Assembly: GCA_003577105.1 (NCBI GenBank)
Contig: QEUQ01000008.1
Location: forward strand, 1-58,395
Source of the DNA: Acidobacteriota bacterium
Lineage (GTDB): Bacteria > Actinomycetota > Acidimicrobiia > ATN3
Direction: 5' to 3'
Length of the DNA: 58,395 bases
A program made the position numbers and the translations under genes. Below are positions 1 through 9,109 of this stretch, piece after piece. Under the pieces are notes generated by a model. It made no database searches, was not told the origin of the DNA, and saw only the letters and a list, made by a program, of their open reading frames with translations. The stretch's first letter is position 1; the number at the start of each line of letters is the position of its first letter.

Positions 1-402
1 GGCAACAGTGGTTGTTGTCGACGACCCGCCACGACCCAGTGTGAAGGCCAAGATCACGGCCACGAGCGCGAGAACCACAGCCAGCACAACAATCGCAATG
101 ATCATGCCGCGCTTTGACGATGGTTCACCGGGCGAACCGGGTGCACCGGGCGCACCCGCATAGGTCTGAGTCGAGGTGGCCTCGCCTGGAAACTGAGGAG
201 CGGGGTAACCCTGCGGCGGCGCATAAGGATCCTGCCCGGCAATCACTGTTGGCTGCTCGTCGTAGCCGCCCGTGCCTTCCACGCCGGTAGCTCCGGTATC
301 GCCGCCGGCCGTAGCATCTCCCGCGAACGGATCCCATTCGGTCGGGTCGCCTCCGCCGGACGCTCCGGGATATCCGCCCTCGGTTGGGCCGTCGCTTGTC
401 AT
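1..402 (-). CDS. Gly/Pro-rich single-pass membrane protein, C-terminus cut by window edge
   Basis: Reading leftward from an ATG at 402, the frame is open to the window edge (about 134 codons), so the 3' end is missing. The first ~100 residues are rich in Gly, Pro, Thr and Ala and look disordered. They are followed by a strongly hydrophobic segment (about residues 101-123, beginning MIIAIVVLAVVLALVAV) and then a Ser/Thr stretch. This is the pattern of a cytoplasmic low-complexity tail, one membrane anchor and an extracytoplasmic domain that would lie outside the window. The start follows the GNAT stop by one base (TGAgATG), so it is probably the last visible gene of the same operon. I do not recognise the family; actinobacterial proteins with this front end often carry DUF4352-like domains, but that part is not visible here. 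Confidence 0.6.
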   Translation of the reverse strand, partial: MTSDGPTEGGYPGASGGGDPTEWDPFAGDATAGGDTGATGVEGTGGYDEQPTVIAGQDPYAPPQGYPAPQFPGEATSTQTYAGAPGAPGSPGEPSSKRGMIIAIVVLAVVLALVAVILAFTLGRGGSSTTTTVA

Positions 403-403
403 C

Positions 404-1069
404 TCAAACCCCTTGAGTGCTTGGAAGTTTCTGAATCATCCTAAGACCGTGAAGGCGCGATCCGTCGGCAGCACGGACACCCGGAGCGAGCGACTTCTCG
501 TCTTCGACAAAGCCCTGGGACTTGAAGAATCCCACCGCGTTGGTGTTCTCGGCGGTTGTTTCAAGAAATACACCGCTCAGACCGTTCGCTCGAAGGAGTT
601 CGAAGTAATTCTTGATGAGCAGGCCGCCGAGCCCGCGCTTTCGCCCACGCGGCAGGAGATTGATGTGCAAGTGCGCCGGGTACTCGTCGCCCGCATCCCC
701 AAAATGTGGCTTCTCCCGGAGCCAGTCAACGACGAATCTCCAGACCAGCGGTGCTGTACCAGGGCGCAAAAAGACCCCTCTAGCAAACGCTCTCTTGAGG
801 ATGCGCGCTTCGAGGTCGGACTTGACCCACGCCCGGTAGCGGACCGAGTCGAGACAGCCGAGAAGGTAGCCGATCACTTCGCCGTCATCTTCGATCACAA
901 ACGAAGAATCGCTCGCCACGTCGGTGTAATAGAACGAATGCAGATCCGCAAAGACTTCGCGATCTGAAAAATAGGGATCTATCGGATCACCGAGATGACC
1001 GGTCTCGTTGCATATGTGCCGTACGGCCTCGCGATCGCCTGGCACATATGGCCTGCAGGTAGTGGTCAA
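404..1069 (-). CDS. GNAT-family N-acetyltransferase
   Basis: 221-residue protein with a GNAT fold. The acetyl-CoA pyrophosphate-binding loop (motif A) is visible as LPRGRKRGLGGLLI at about residues 138-151, and the C-terminal motif B region contains the AVGFFKSQGF signature. GNAT enzymes transfer acetyl from acetyl-CoA to an amine; the acceptor cannot be told from sequence. The start is a TTG at 1069 that overlaps the TGA stop of the upstream DUF190 gene (TTGA), so translation is probably coupled. It sits downstream of a class III cyclase and a PII-like protein, which raises the inferred possibility that it acts on proteins or in a nucleotide-controlled pathway. Confidence 0.85.
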   Translation of the reverse strand: MTTTCRPYVPGDREAVRHICNETGHLGDPIDPYFSDREVFADLHSFYYTDVASDSSFVIEDDGEVIGYLLGCLDSVRYRAWVKSDLEARILKRAFARGVFLRPGTAPLVWRFVVDWLREKPHFGDAGDEYPAHLHINLLPRGRKRGLGGLLIKNYFELLRANGLSGVFLETTAENTNAVGFFKSQGFVEDEKSLAPGVRAADGSRLHGLRMIQKLPSTQGV

Positions 1070-1413
1070 TCCTCTTCACGGCGATATTGGCGCATCTCCA
1101 CATCTTCGATCGTCACAATCCCCTCGCCGATCATCTCGTCGAGTATCGACAGAAATCCTTCCGCCCGATCCTCGCGGGCAACCATTACGACGACGACCGG
1201 CGTGTGTGGATCGTCTTTGCCAAATCGGCGCACCTTGGCAGCATGAATTTCGTGATGCCGGCCGAACCCCTCAATCCCGTGAATCACGGTCGCGCCGTCA
1301 ATTCCATACTCGAGTGCCCGCTCGACAATGGCGTCATCGAGTGCCTTGCCTTTGTAGGACTCCGAGTCGCTGAAGTAGATGCTGATCTTGCGGGCTCGCC
1401 CCGTAACCTTCAT
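1066..1413 (-). CDS. DUF190 family PII-like protein
   Basis: 115-residue protein matching DUF190: basic N-terminal strand, the central G-ATV-HGIEGFG segment (about residues 40-51), and a C-terminal strand ending VEMRQYRR. DUF190 proteins have the ferredoxin-like fold of PII nitrogen-regulatory proteins and are often encoded next to crcB fluoride channels; no crcB is visible here. Here it lies 57 bp downstream of a class III nucleotide cyclase gene and overlaps the next gene. Some PII-like proteins bind adenine nucleotides including cAMP, so a link with the cyclase is plausible but is inference. ATG start at 1413. Confidence 0.85.
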   Translation of the reverse strand: MKVTGRARKISIYFSDSESYKGKALDDAIVERALEYGIDGATVIHGIEGFGRHHEIHAAKVRRFGKDDPHTPVVVVMVAREDRAEGFLSILDEMIGEGIVTIEDVEMRQYRREED

Positions 1414-1470
1414 GTGCTACCTCCACTCGGGCTCAAACGATATGCGCGGGCCCGGGATCGCGAGCCTCTT

Positions 1471-4400
1471 TCACGCATCGGCATCACGGCCCAGGGCCGC
1501 CCCGTAAAGCGCTTGCCAGCCGCAGTGGCTGATGCCGAGCTCGTTGAGGCGAGCTTCTGCGTCTGATCTGAGGCGATCGGCATCTGGCAAACCAAGCTCC
1601 TCGCACGCCATCGCCCTTGCGTATCTCGCTTTCACCCATTCGAGGTGGGCCTCGGCGCTTGCTGCAAGCTCGGCTGAGACACGAAATGCTTCGAGTGCCG
1701 CGGCTTGGTTGCCTAGACGGGTCTCGGCGAGACCGAGGGCGATCTGTGCACGAACTTGATCGGTCAGCCATCCACCAGAACCGAGCGATCGCTCTGCGAG
1801 TTCCTTTGCCAGACTTGGCTCGCCTTGAACCAGGTGACAAAAAGCGAGGGCGGTAGCGAAGGACGGGAACGCGGTGGTTTGTTCGAGTTCGGCTCGGACT
1901 AATTCGGCCATCTCAAGTGCTCGCCCAGACTCACCTGCCATGAGAGTTGCAAGCACCTCTGCGGTCTTCAATTCGCCGCCGCCGCTCGCAAGCGGGATCT
2001 CACCGACCTCCTGAGCCATCTCCAGCGATTCAAGGGCGCTGGCCGCATCTCCTGCCATCACATGAACCGCCGCAGCTGAGACCCCTGCTTGAACAGCCAG
2101 ACGCGGGTCGGTCAAGCCTTCGAGTACCTCCAGCGCCTGGCCGAGCACCTCGATGGCTTCGCGCGGCTCGCCAGATTGCATGAGGCTGACCGAAAGCGGC
2201 AGCAAGGCCTGCAGTACGCCCCACTGGTCACCAATTGACTCAAAGGTCGTGTGCGCCTGCCGAGCCTCCAAGATCGAGTCACGAATCCGTCCGTCGGCCC
2301 GCGCGACTTGAGAAAGAAGGATCTCAATCATGCCGACCGCCCACGGCGGGCCCGACTCCGCCTTGAGTCGCGCCAACAAGTCGGTGGCAATATCTCCGGC
2401 CTCACGCCAGCGTCCCTGGGTGTATCGCAGCCATGCAAGCAGGCCAAGTGCCCAGGCCTCACTCCCCTCGACTTCAACCTGCTCAAACACCTTGAGCGAT
2501 CGGCTCACCCAGTTCTCGGACTCCTCAATATCGCCGGCGCGAAAGGCTGCCCACGCCACGCTCTGCAGCGCCAGTCCTTCACCGCGCAGATCGCCGATTT
2601 CCCGGTAGATCTCAATAGCTCTGTCGAGCTTCCATCGGACAGGCTCGAGATTCCCTGCAAACAGATCTGTCATGGCCCACGCCCTGAGGGCCTCCGCCTC
2701 TCCTGACTGGTCACCGACTTTCTTCCAGAGCCCGACGGCCTCCTCAAAGAGCTGGCTCGCCCCTCTCAAGTTGTTGCCAAGACGCTCTGCTGCCCCAATT
2801 GCCGTAAGCGCGGCCGCAACTGATGCCTCGTCGTCGTCGGCTCGCGCCATTTCAAGCGCTTCGGTGGCATCGCGCCGCGCTTCATCAAGCCGATGAAGCC
2901 ATGCCTGCGCGTGTGATCTCCCTAGGAGCGCTCGCTTCCGCTCCGCGCGCTCCTCGCCCCTGAGGAGTTCGAGCATGCGGGTGAAATGGCGCTCCGCGTC
3001 GACAGACCGTTCGCCCTCTTGTGCCCGCAATGCGGCTCTCTCGATCCACTCGAGTGCCTCAGCTCGCAGGTCATCAGAAACGCCGCCCAGACCGCCGACG
3101 TCGCGCGTCAGCAGCGCCGCTTTTCCGAAATGGCTAGCCAGCTGGTCTGTGCGACCGGTGTCGCTTCCCGCGATACCTGGTAGCTCCGCGAGGCTCCTGG
3201 CCGCAACTGTGTGGCGCCGGGCTCGTTCGGACTTGGTGAGGGTCTCGTAGGCAACTTCACGAGTCAGATCGGAACGGAATTCGAATTCGCCATTTCGTCT
3301 GGCCAACAACTCCTTGGCAACGAGTGAATCCACTGTCTCGCCTATATCGGCGGTCCCGGTCTCGCCAAACATGCCACCCAAGTGGGCCATCTGACCTCGG
3401 CGGCCAATGACTGAGGCAGCCTCGATGACGCTTCGTTCCGAGTCGGTGAGGGAGTCAAGGCGCGCTGAAATCAAACCCCGCAACGTTGCCGGCATCTCCC
3501 GGGAGCCGCTATCGAGATCAAAGCCGATCCTCCCCTCGGCGATTTCCGAAATCTCGCCCGTCTCCAACAGGTATGCGACAAGTTCTTCGATGAAGAACGG
3601 GTTGCCACCACTTCGAGACAGCAGAAACGAACGAAGCTCGTCAGTCGGTGACGCGCCAAGTAGCGATTCAACGAGAGCGCTTGCAGCCCCCTCGTCGAGA
3701 GTGTCGAGCGTCACCGACAGCAGGTTCCTGCCGCTCAGACGCGGCCTCCATCGCTCCTCGATCTCTGTACGGGCAAGCGCCAGCATCAGAACAGGCTGGT
3801 TCTTGACTCGCTCCAGAAGATTGTCGATTAGCTCGAGAACTTCGTCGTCAGCCCACTGCAGTTCGCCGACAATGAATACGACCGGGGACTGCCGTGCAAG
3901 TGCCGACACAAGATCTTGCGCGGCGCGGATCGCCGACTCGCGGTTCCGGCCGGACTCCCCGCCCGCGTCATACCCCATCAAGTACATGAGGCCGCTCGCG
4001 GTTCGGCTGAGCTCCTTTGAGGCGTCTGGGCGGCCCGATTCATCCGGCAAGTCCTGCAAGAACTGTTGGCACCGCAGTAGCGCCTCCTGATCTGAGGCGC
4101 TGTCTGGCACAGAGCAGGCGCCTCGCAGTGCTGAGGCAATCGGCCACCAGATGTTCGCCTCGCCGTAGGGCAAGCAGCGGCCCTCGAGAACCTGAGCGCC
4201 GTATTCCGATACAGCCATGTCGGCTATCTCATGCGCGAGACGGGTCTTGCCGACGCCGGCCTCTCCGAGAATCATCGCCATGTAGGCGCGGGACTTCTTC
4301 ACAGAGGTCTCTGCGACCTGCGACAGCAAACCGAACTCGATTTCGCGGCCAACCATCGGCGCGCGATGACTGTGGGGCTTTGAGCCGGGAAGGGTCGCCG

Positions 4401-5019
4401 GACTGAGCGCGCGCCATGTATCCACCGGCTCAGATCGGCCCTTCACAGTCAGAGGTCCCACTGACTCATAGTGGATCACATGATGCGTCGCCAAATAAGT
4501 GTCGGGCCCGACAAGCACCTCACCGGGCTTCGCGGCCGACTCGAGCCGGGACGCAACATTGATCGCGTCCCCCATTGCCGTGTAATCACCACCGGCCTTC
4601 ATGGCCCCGACGAGTACCTCGCCCGTGTTGACCCCGACGCGCATCCTCACACCAGATCGATCTGAGTCCTGGCTCATGAGCGATTGCATTTCAAGGGCAG
4701 CACGGACTGCGCGCTCGGCATCGTCTTCGTGCGCCACCGGCGCGCCAAAAAGCGCAACGATTGCATCACCGATGATCTTGTCCACGCGCCCGCCGAACTG
4801 GTTAACCACCGCAACCAGGCGCTCAAAATAACTGTCTACCAGGTTCTTCACATTCTCGGGGTCCATCTGCTCGCCGAGAGAAGTGAATCCAACTAGGTCG
4901 GCAAATACGGCCGTCGCAACCCTGCGCTCATCACCCCGGGTTGCCACTGCCGCCCCGCAAGCGGGGCAATATCGAGCATCGGCGGGCAGTTCAGCGCCAC
5001 ACGAAGAACAGTTCATCAC
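1471..5019 (-). CDS. zinc-ribbon / class III adenylate cyclase / AAA ATPase / TPR signalling protein
   Basis: 1182-residue multidomain protein. Residues 4-21 form a CxxC...CxxC zinc ribbon. Residues ~32-180 are a class III cyclase homology domain with the metal aspartates D41 (FADLVGFT) and D85 (KIIGDAIVALFG), a base-contacting K81, T147 at the second purine-specifying position, and transition-state residues N154 and R158. The catalytic set is therefore complete for a homodimer. An AAA/STAND-like ATPase follows, with Walker A GEAGVGKTR at ~252-260. The C-terminal ~550 residues are TPR-like helical repeats. Proteins of this layout are soluble and common in actinobacteria; the input signal is unknown. 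Start is GTG 5019 or the adjacent ATG 5016. It heads a leftward operon with DUF190 and GNAT genes. Confidence 0.9.
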   Translation of the reverse strand: MMNCSSCGAELPADARYCPACGAAVATRGDERRVATAVFADLVGFTSLGEQMDPENVKNLVDSYFERLVAVVNQFGGRVDKIIGDAIVALFGAPVAHEDDAERAVRAALEMQSLMSQDSDRSGVRMRVGVNTGEVLVGAMKAGGDYTAMGDAINVASRLESAAKPGEVLVGPDTYLATHHVIHYESVGPLTVKGRSEPVDTWRALSPATLPGSKPHSHRAPMVGREIEFGLLSQVAETSVKKSRAYMAMILGEAGVGKTRLAHEIADMAVSEYGAQVLEGRCLPYGEANIWWPIASALRGACSVPDSASDQEALLRCQQFLQDLPDESGRPDASKELSRTASGLMYLMGYDAGGESGRNRESAIRAAQDLVSALARQSPVVFIVGELQWADDEVLELIDNLLERVKNQPVLMLALARTEIEERWRPRLSGRNLLSVTLDTLDEGAASALVESLLGASPTDELRSFLLSRSGGNPFFIEELVAYLLETGEISEIAEGRIGFDLDSGSREMPATLRGLISARLDSLTDSERSVIEAASVIGRRGQMAHLGGMFGETGTADIGETVDSLVAKELLARRNGEFEFRSDLTREVAYETLTKSERARRHTVAARSLAELPGIAGSDTGRTDQLASHFGKAALLTRDVGGLGGVSDDLRAEALEWIERAALRAQEGERSVDAERHFTRMLELLRGEERAERKRALLGRSHAQAWLHRLDEARRDATEALEMARADDDEASVAAALTAIGAAERLGNNLRGASQLFEEAVGLWKKVGDQSGEAEALRAWAMTDLFAGNLEPVRWKLDRAIEIYREIGDLRGEGLALQSVAWAAFRAGDIEESENWVSRSLKVFEQVEVEGSEAWALGLLAWLRYTQGRWREAGDIATDLLARLKAESGPPWAVGMIEILLSQVARADGRIRDSILEARQAHTTFESIGDQWGVLQALLPLSVSLMQSGEPREAIEVLGQALEVLEGLTDPRLAVQAGVSAAAVHVMAGDAASALESLEMAQEVGEIPLASGGGELKTAEVLATLMAGESGRALEMAELVRAELEQTTAFPSFATALAFCHLVQGEPSLAKELAERSLGSGGWLTDQVRAQIALGLAETRLGNQAAALEAFRVSAELAASAEAHLEWVKARYARAMACEELGLPDADRLRSDAEARLNELGISHCGWQALYGAALGRDADA

Positions 5020-5085
5020 CTCAAGAGAATAGTTCCCAACGATGCCTTTGACTCGGCCGAGGGGCCGCGGTCAGGCTCAGCGACC

Positions 5086-6312
5086 ATGCGTGAACGCTCT
5101 GCCACCCTCCCGGTTCTCTACACAGGCATTGGCCTGCAGGGCGCGAGCGTTGGGATTTCGGGGCTCGGTCTCCCTTTTCTCATTGAGCGATTTGAGGTCG
5201 ACAAGGGCGTTGGGGGGCTGATACCAGGTCTCGGGGCCTTGGGCTTCGGTCTCGGGGCCTTGATTGGCGGCAAGCTCGCGGACTTCCTTGGACGGGCGGC
5301 CACGGTTCGCACCGGTCTGATCATGATGGGTGTCGGGAATCTGGGGCTCGCAGCCTCTCCGTGGCTGTGGCTGGGAATCAGCTGCTCGTTCTTCTCCGGT
5401 CTCGGCTCTGGCTTCATGGAGGCTTCGGCCAATGCTGCCGTGGTGGATATCGCCAAGGACCGGGCGCCACACGCCCTAAACATCCTCCATTTCTGTTTCG
5501 GTCTCGGCGCGGTTGTGGCCCCAATGCTTTTTCCGATACTGCTCACACTCACAGGGAAGTGGTGGGGCGCCTTGGTCGGAGTCTCGGTCTCGTTCCTATT
5601 CACGGCAATCTGGACTGCCTTTGTGACCCTGCCCGGCAAGCCGCCGCCTCGCCCAGAAGTCGCCGATCACCCCCACCGGCACACAGTCAGGCGTCTCTTG
5701 ATTGTCACCGGGCTGATGATGCTCGTCTATATCGGCCTGGAGTTCGGGTTCTCCCAGTGGCTTTTCGCTTATCTCACCGAGCAACGAGGCGCTGGTGCGA
5801 GCATGGCCTCTTGGGCAGTTTCGGGATTCTTCCTGTTTCTTGCCGGAGGCAGGCTGATCACCGCAAGGCTCAGCCGCTCCATGTCCGTCGAACGCCTGCT
5901 GCTGCTTCTAGCCGCGTTCTCACTTGGATGCGCGGCGGTGATCCCCTTTGTTCCAGCCGTGCCCGTGGTGATCTTCTCGTGCCTGCTCGGTCTGGGATTC
6001 TCGGGGGTCTTTCCCTTGGGGATCGCGCTCGGAGGCCGTGCGGTGCCGGGATCTGCCTGGGCAATGGGGGCGATCGTGGCCTTCGGTGCAATTGGCGCAG
6101 TCGCAAGCCCGCCGCTGATGGGTGCGGTGGCCGACTCATCGTCGCTCTCGGCGGCAATGCTCGTCATTACTGCCGGATGTGTGCTCTTGGTTGGTTTCGT
6201 GCTCGCGCTCCCCAAGGGACTACCCGGTGCCGCGATCGAACCGATCGAACCCCCAGACGACAACTCCGCTGAGACCCCAGCGGCGGCGCCACAGGAGCCC
6301 GAGCCGGCCTAG
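5086..6312 (+). CDS. MFS transporter
   Basis: 408-residue integral membrane protein with about 12 hydrophobic segments and the MFS loop 2-3 signature (GGKLADFLGRA, about residues 61-71). Overall it resembles the sugar/drug exporter-like MFS_1 group. The central loop is charged and the C-terminus is a Pro/Glu/Ala-rich cytoplasmic tail. Substrate is unknown. It is divergent from the cyclase gene (66 bp gap) and converges on transaldolase: the two stop codons share the palindrome CTAG at 6309-6312. Confidence 0.85.
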   Translation: MRERSATLPVLYTGIGLQGASVGISGLGLPFLIERFEVDKGVGGLIPGLGALGFGLGALIGGKLADFLGRAATVRTGLIMMGVGNLGLAASPWLWLGISCSFFSGLGSGFMEASANAAVVDIAKDRAPHALNILHFCFGLGAVVAPMLFPILLTLTGKWWGALVGVSVSFLFTAIWTAFVTLPGKPPPRPEVADHPHRHTVRRLLIVTGLMMLVYIGLEFGFSQWLFAYLTEQRGAGASMASWAVSGFFLFLAGGRLITARLSRSMSVERLLLLLAAFSLGCAAVIPFVPAVPVVIFSCLLGLGFSGVFPLGIALGGRAVPGSAWAMGAIVAFGAIGAVASPPLMGAVADSSSLSAAMLVITAGCVLLVGFVLALPKGLPGAAIEPIEPPDDNSAETPAAAPQEPEPA

Positions 6313-7454
6313 TCTCCCTTACCCAATTCAGGAGCGCCTTCGAGGTCAACTTTGAGGAGCTCGCCTATCCGATCGAGCAATGTATCGAAGTCTGCCGCGA
6401 ACGCCTCGAGCCCTTCGGCGAGGAGCCTCTCGGTAACCAAGTTCAGATCGACGCCCGCATCCGCGAGCCCTTTGAGTACGTCGTCGGTAGACGCAAGGTG
6501 GTCGTCGATTCCGCCGATCGAATCCCCATGCTCAGCAAACGCATTGAGCGTCACCTCGGGGAGCGTGTTCACGGTGTCAGGCGCAATCAGAGCATCGACA
6601 TAGAGCGTGTCGGGGTAGGCAGGATTCTTCGTGCTCGTTGAGGCCCAGAGCGGACGCTGGTATCGCGCCCCCGCAGCGACAAGTCGCTCCCATCTCGCCC
6701 CGGCAAAAATCTCGCGAAAACGCCTATAGGCCAGGCAGGTGTTGGCAATCGCCGCTTTGCCTCGCAACGCAGAACCCTCGGGCAGCAAGTTGTCGATGGC
6801 GGTGTCGAGGCGGGAGACAAAAAAGGAGGCGACACTCGCTACGCGTGACAAGTCCTCGCCCGCATCGAGGCGGCGCTCAAGTCCACGCAAATATGCCTCG
6901 GCGCTTCGCTCGTAGTGCCCTACGCCAAAGAGCAAGGTTTGGTTGACGTTCACGCCCTCGGCAATCAGATCCTCGAGTGCTTTGGCGCCGGCGTCGGTGC
7001 CGGGCACCTTGATCATTACGTTGGGGCGACCGATCAGCCCAAAGAGCCGGCGAGCCTCATCGACAGTACCCTCGTAATCGTCGGCGAGTGCCGGAGGAAC
7101 TTCTAGAGAAACGTACCCGTCAAGTGCGCTCGATTCCTCGTAGACGCGATTCAAGACTTGGGCCGCGAGCTTGATGTCTTCCCCCCCAGCCGATACAAAC
7201 GCAATGTAGGGATCAGTAACGCCCGATTTCGCCATTGCGACTAGATCAGACTCGTAGTCGTCGCTCTCCGAGATCGCCTTGCGAAAGATCGACGGGTTTG
7301 AAGTGACGCCCGAGATCAGCCCATCGCCGATCATCTGGGCGAGTCGCCCCGAGAGAATCAGATTTCGCTGGATGTAATCCAGCCAAACGCTTTGCCCGCG
7401 CGCCCGGAGCCGCGCGATCGGACTGCCTTCGCCGCTGACGCCCGCGTTGCCCAT
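6309..7454 (-). CDS. tal: transaldolase
   Basis: 381-residue transaldolase of the actinobacterial/cyanobacterial size class. It moves a dihydroxyacetone unit from sedoheptulose-7-P to glyceraldehyde-3-P in the non-oxidative pentose phosphate pathway. Visible signatures are the N-terminal GVTSNPSIF (residues 49-57) and the Schiff-base lysine K149 in NVMIKVPGTDAG. A neighbouring transketolase or zwf, often linked with tal in actinobacteria, is not in this window. ATG start at 7454; 15 bp separate it from the upstream membrane-protein gene. Confidence 0.95.
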   Translation of the reverse strand: MGNAGVSGEGSPIARLRARGQSVWLDYIQRNLILSGRLAQMIGDGLISGVTSNPSIFRKAISESDDYESDLVAMAKSGVTDPYIAFVSAGGEDIKLAAQVLNRVYEESSALDGYVSLEVPPALADDYEGTVDEARRLFGLIGRPNVMIKVPGTDAGAKALEDLIAEGVNVNQTLLFGVGHYERSAEAYLRGLERRLDAGEDLSRVASVASFFVSRLDTAIDNLLPEGSALRGKAAIANTCLAYRRFREIFAGARWERLVAAGARYQRPLWASTSTKNPAYPDTLYVDALIAPDTVNTLPEVTLNAFAEHGDSIGGIDDHLASTDDVLKGLADAGVDLNLVTERLLAEGLEAFAADFDTLLDRIGELLKVDLEGAPELGKGD

Positions 7455-7469
7455 GATGTACTCAGACTC

Positions 7470-8294
7470 CTATTCGTCTTCGTCTGATTCCGGTAGAGGG
7501 GGTGCCATCGGCACCTGCGGCTCGCTCGTTGCCAACGCTCCAAGGGTGGTCGATCGATACACAGCTGCATAGGTGCACAGAGCGAAACCGCTCACCAAGA
7601 ACGCAACAATGCCCTGAAGGATCGGGCCAATGATCGGAACTGCTTGAACAAAGAAGGTCAAGAAATTGGCGAGCATCGAGATGCCTACGAGGACCAGATA
7701 GATCAGTATCAGCTCCCCGGCACGCTCCTTGACCGCCTCGAAGCTCTCTTTGATCGGGTTACCCCGCAGCCGACCCTCGATCACAATGAACGGGAGGAAG
7801 GCTAGAAAGAAGGCAATTGCGATACCCGGCAAGAGGCACAGCAGCAAACCGACCATGACCAGCAGCCAGCTGACAATCCCCCACCCGAAGAACGGACCGA
7901 TCCGCCCAAGAGCCTCGCGGCCGAGATGACCAAGGATTGAGTCGTCGCCATCCACCGCTGCCAGTGCAAGGCGAGTCTCAATTGCCGCCACAAAGACCGC
8001 CACGACAGCAAGGACGATCATCGTTACAACAAGCCCCCCAAGTGCGACCCCGAGAAACGCACCTGATGGCTGACCGTCTTTGTTAGTGGCCGAGCTGCCG
8101 ACGACAACCAGCAAGAGCACGCCCAAAATGATCCCGTACATGATTCCGACGCCGATCGAAACGACGAGGAAATCCTTCAGACGCGAGCGGAAGGCGCCCC
8201 AGCCGTCAGCCAATACGCGTCCGACGTCAAGCCCGCTGCCTGCTGCGCCTTCGGGTAATGGCTCCGGTGTCATATCAGGTGTCTCGTCACTCAT
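7470..8294 (-). CDS. multi-pass membrane protein of unknown function
   Basis: 274 residues from an ATG at 8294, chosen because a strong ribosome-binding site (GGAGGA, complement of 8301-8306) precedes it. The longer open frame reaching 8726 runs antisense to the next gene and is rejected. An acidic N-terminus is followed by about six hydrophobic segments containing the runs LLLCLLPGIAIAFFLAFLPF and ALCTYAAVYR, and the protein ends PESDEDE. The layout resembles uncharacterised DUF975/Yip1-type membrane proteins, but I do not claim a family. It is probably co-transcribed with tal. Confidence 0.75.
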   Translation of the reverse strand: MSDETPDMTPEPLPEGAAGSGLDVGRVLADGWGAFRSRLKDFLVVSIGVGIMYGIILGVLLLVVVGSSATNKDGQPSGAFLGVALGGLVVTMIVLAVVAVFVAAIETRLALAAVDGDDSILGHLGREALGRIGPFFGWGIVSWLLVMVGLLLCLLPGIAIAFFLAFLPFIVIEGRLRGNPIKESFEAVKERAGELILIYLVLVGISMLANFLTFFVQAVPIIGPILQGIVAFLVSGFALCTYAAVYRSTTLGALATSEPQVPMAPPLPESDEDE

Positions 8295-8445
8295 CGCGAC
8301 TCCTCCAATTGAAGCTTGCTGCGCAAGTGATTGGTGCCCGTGTGGGATTGTGCGCGCTGCTCGTGCAACCATGCCCACTCGCACCAAGCGTATTCCCGAG
8401 CAGCACCAAGATGTCGGATCAATCTGAGCCACAGGGAGATGAAAC

Positions 8446-9051
8446 GTGACAACTAGCGAAATCGAGCCTGAAGCGCGCATCCCGCTGCTTGATGACGAGG
8501 CGGCGGCGGCGGTGTCGGCGGAAGTTCGAATACCCAAATTCGTTGCCGACCTCAACATCTTTAGAGCGACGATGCACAGGCCGAAGCTCGCGCGCGCGCT
8601 GAACCTCCTCGGCGCAGTCCTATTGCAGGGGGATGTGAGCACCAGGCCCGATAGCGAGAAGCCCGCTTTGGACCCCCGGCTCCGAGAGCTCGCCATCATG
8701 CGAGTCGGATGGCTGACCAAGTCCAACTATGAGTGGACCCAGCACTGGCGCATCGCCCGGGGAATCGGCGTGCCGGCCGAAGACCTGATCGCGGTGCGTG
8801 ACTGGCGCTCTTCGGAGTTGCTGAGCGATGAGGACAAGACGGTTCTTGCCGCAGTCGATGAGACCCTTGGCGGCGACGCTATTAGCGACGAAACCTGGTC
8901 GGCGCTCTCTTCGTTTCTTGCCGACGACGCGCTCGTAGAACTGACCGTGGTCATAGGGCACTGGCTCATGGTCTCGACGATGCTCCGATCGCTCCGAGTT
9001 CCCCTGGAAGAAGGGGTCGAGGCGTGGCCCCCGGACGGAACCAAACCATGA
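8446..9051 (+). CDS. carboxymuconolactone decarboxylase (CMD)-family protein lacking catalytic cysteines
   Basis: 201-residue protein with the all-helical CMD/AhpD core: RELAIMRVGWLTKSNYEWTQH (first part, about residues 80-100) followed by ARGIGVP and a second helical hairpin. AhpD peroxidase members carry a CxxC pair in this position; none is present here, and the EWTQH motif replaces it, so it belongs to the non-thiol branch. The GTG start at 8446 has GGAGATG upstream. It is divergent from the membrane protein; 151 bp between the two genes probably hold both promoters. Substrate unknown. Confidence 0.8.
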   Translation: MTTSEIEPEARIPLLDDEAAAAVSAEVRIPKFVADLNIFRATMHRPKLARALNLLGAVLLQGDVSTRPDSEKPALDPRLRELAIMRVGWLTKSNYEWTQHWRIARGIGVPAEDLIAVRDWRSSELLSDEDKTVLAAVDETLGGDAISDETWSALSSFLADDALVELTVVIGHWLMVSTMLRSLRVPLEEGVEAWPPDGTKP

Positions 9052-9109
9052 CTTCCAACAGTAGAATTGGCGTACTTCCAGCACTCCGCATCGGATCGAG
9101 AACGCTCGC

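Noticed and set aside
8295-8726. Extended N-terminus of the membrane protein at 7470
   Set aside because: The extra 144 codons run antisense to the CMD-family gene and are Ser/Arg-rich; the ATG at 8294 has a strong GGAGGA site.
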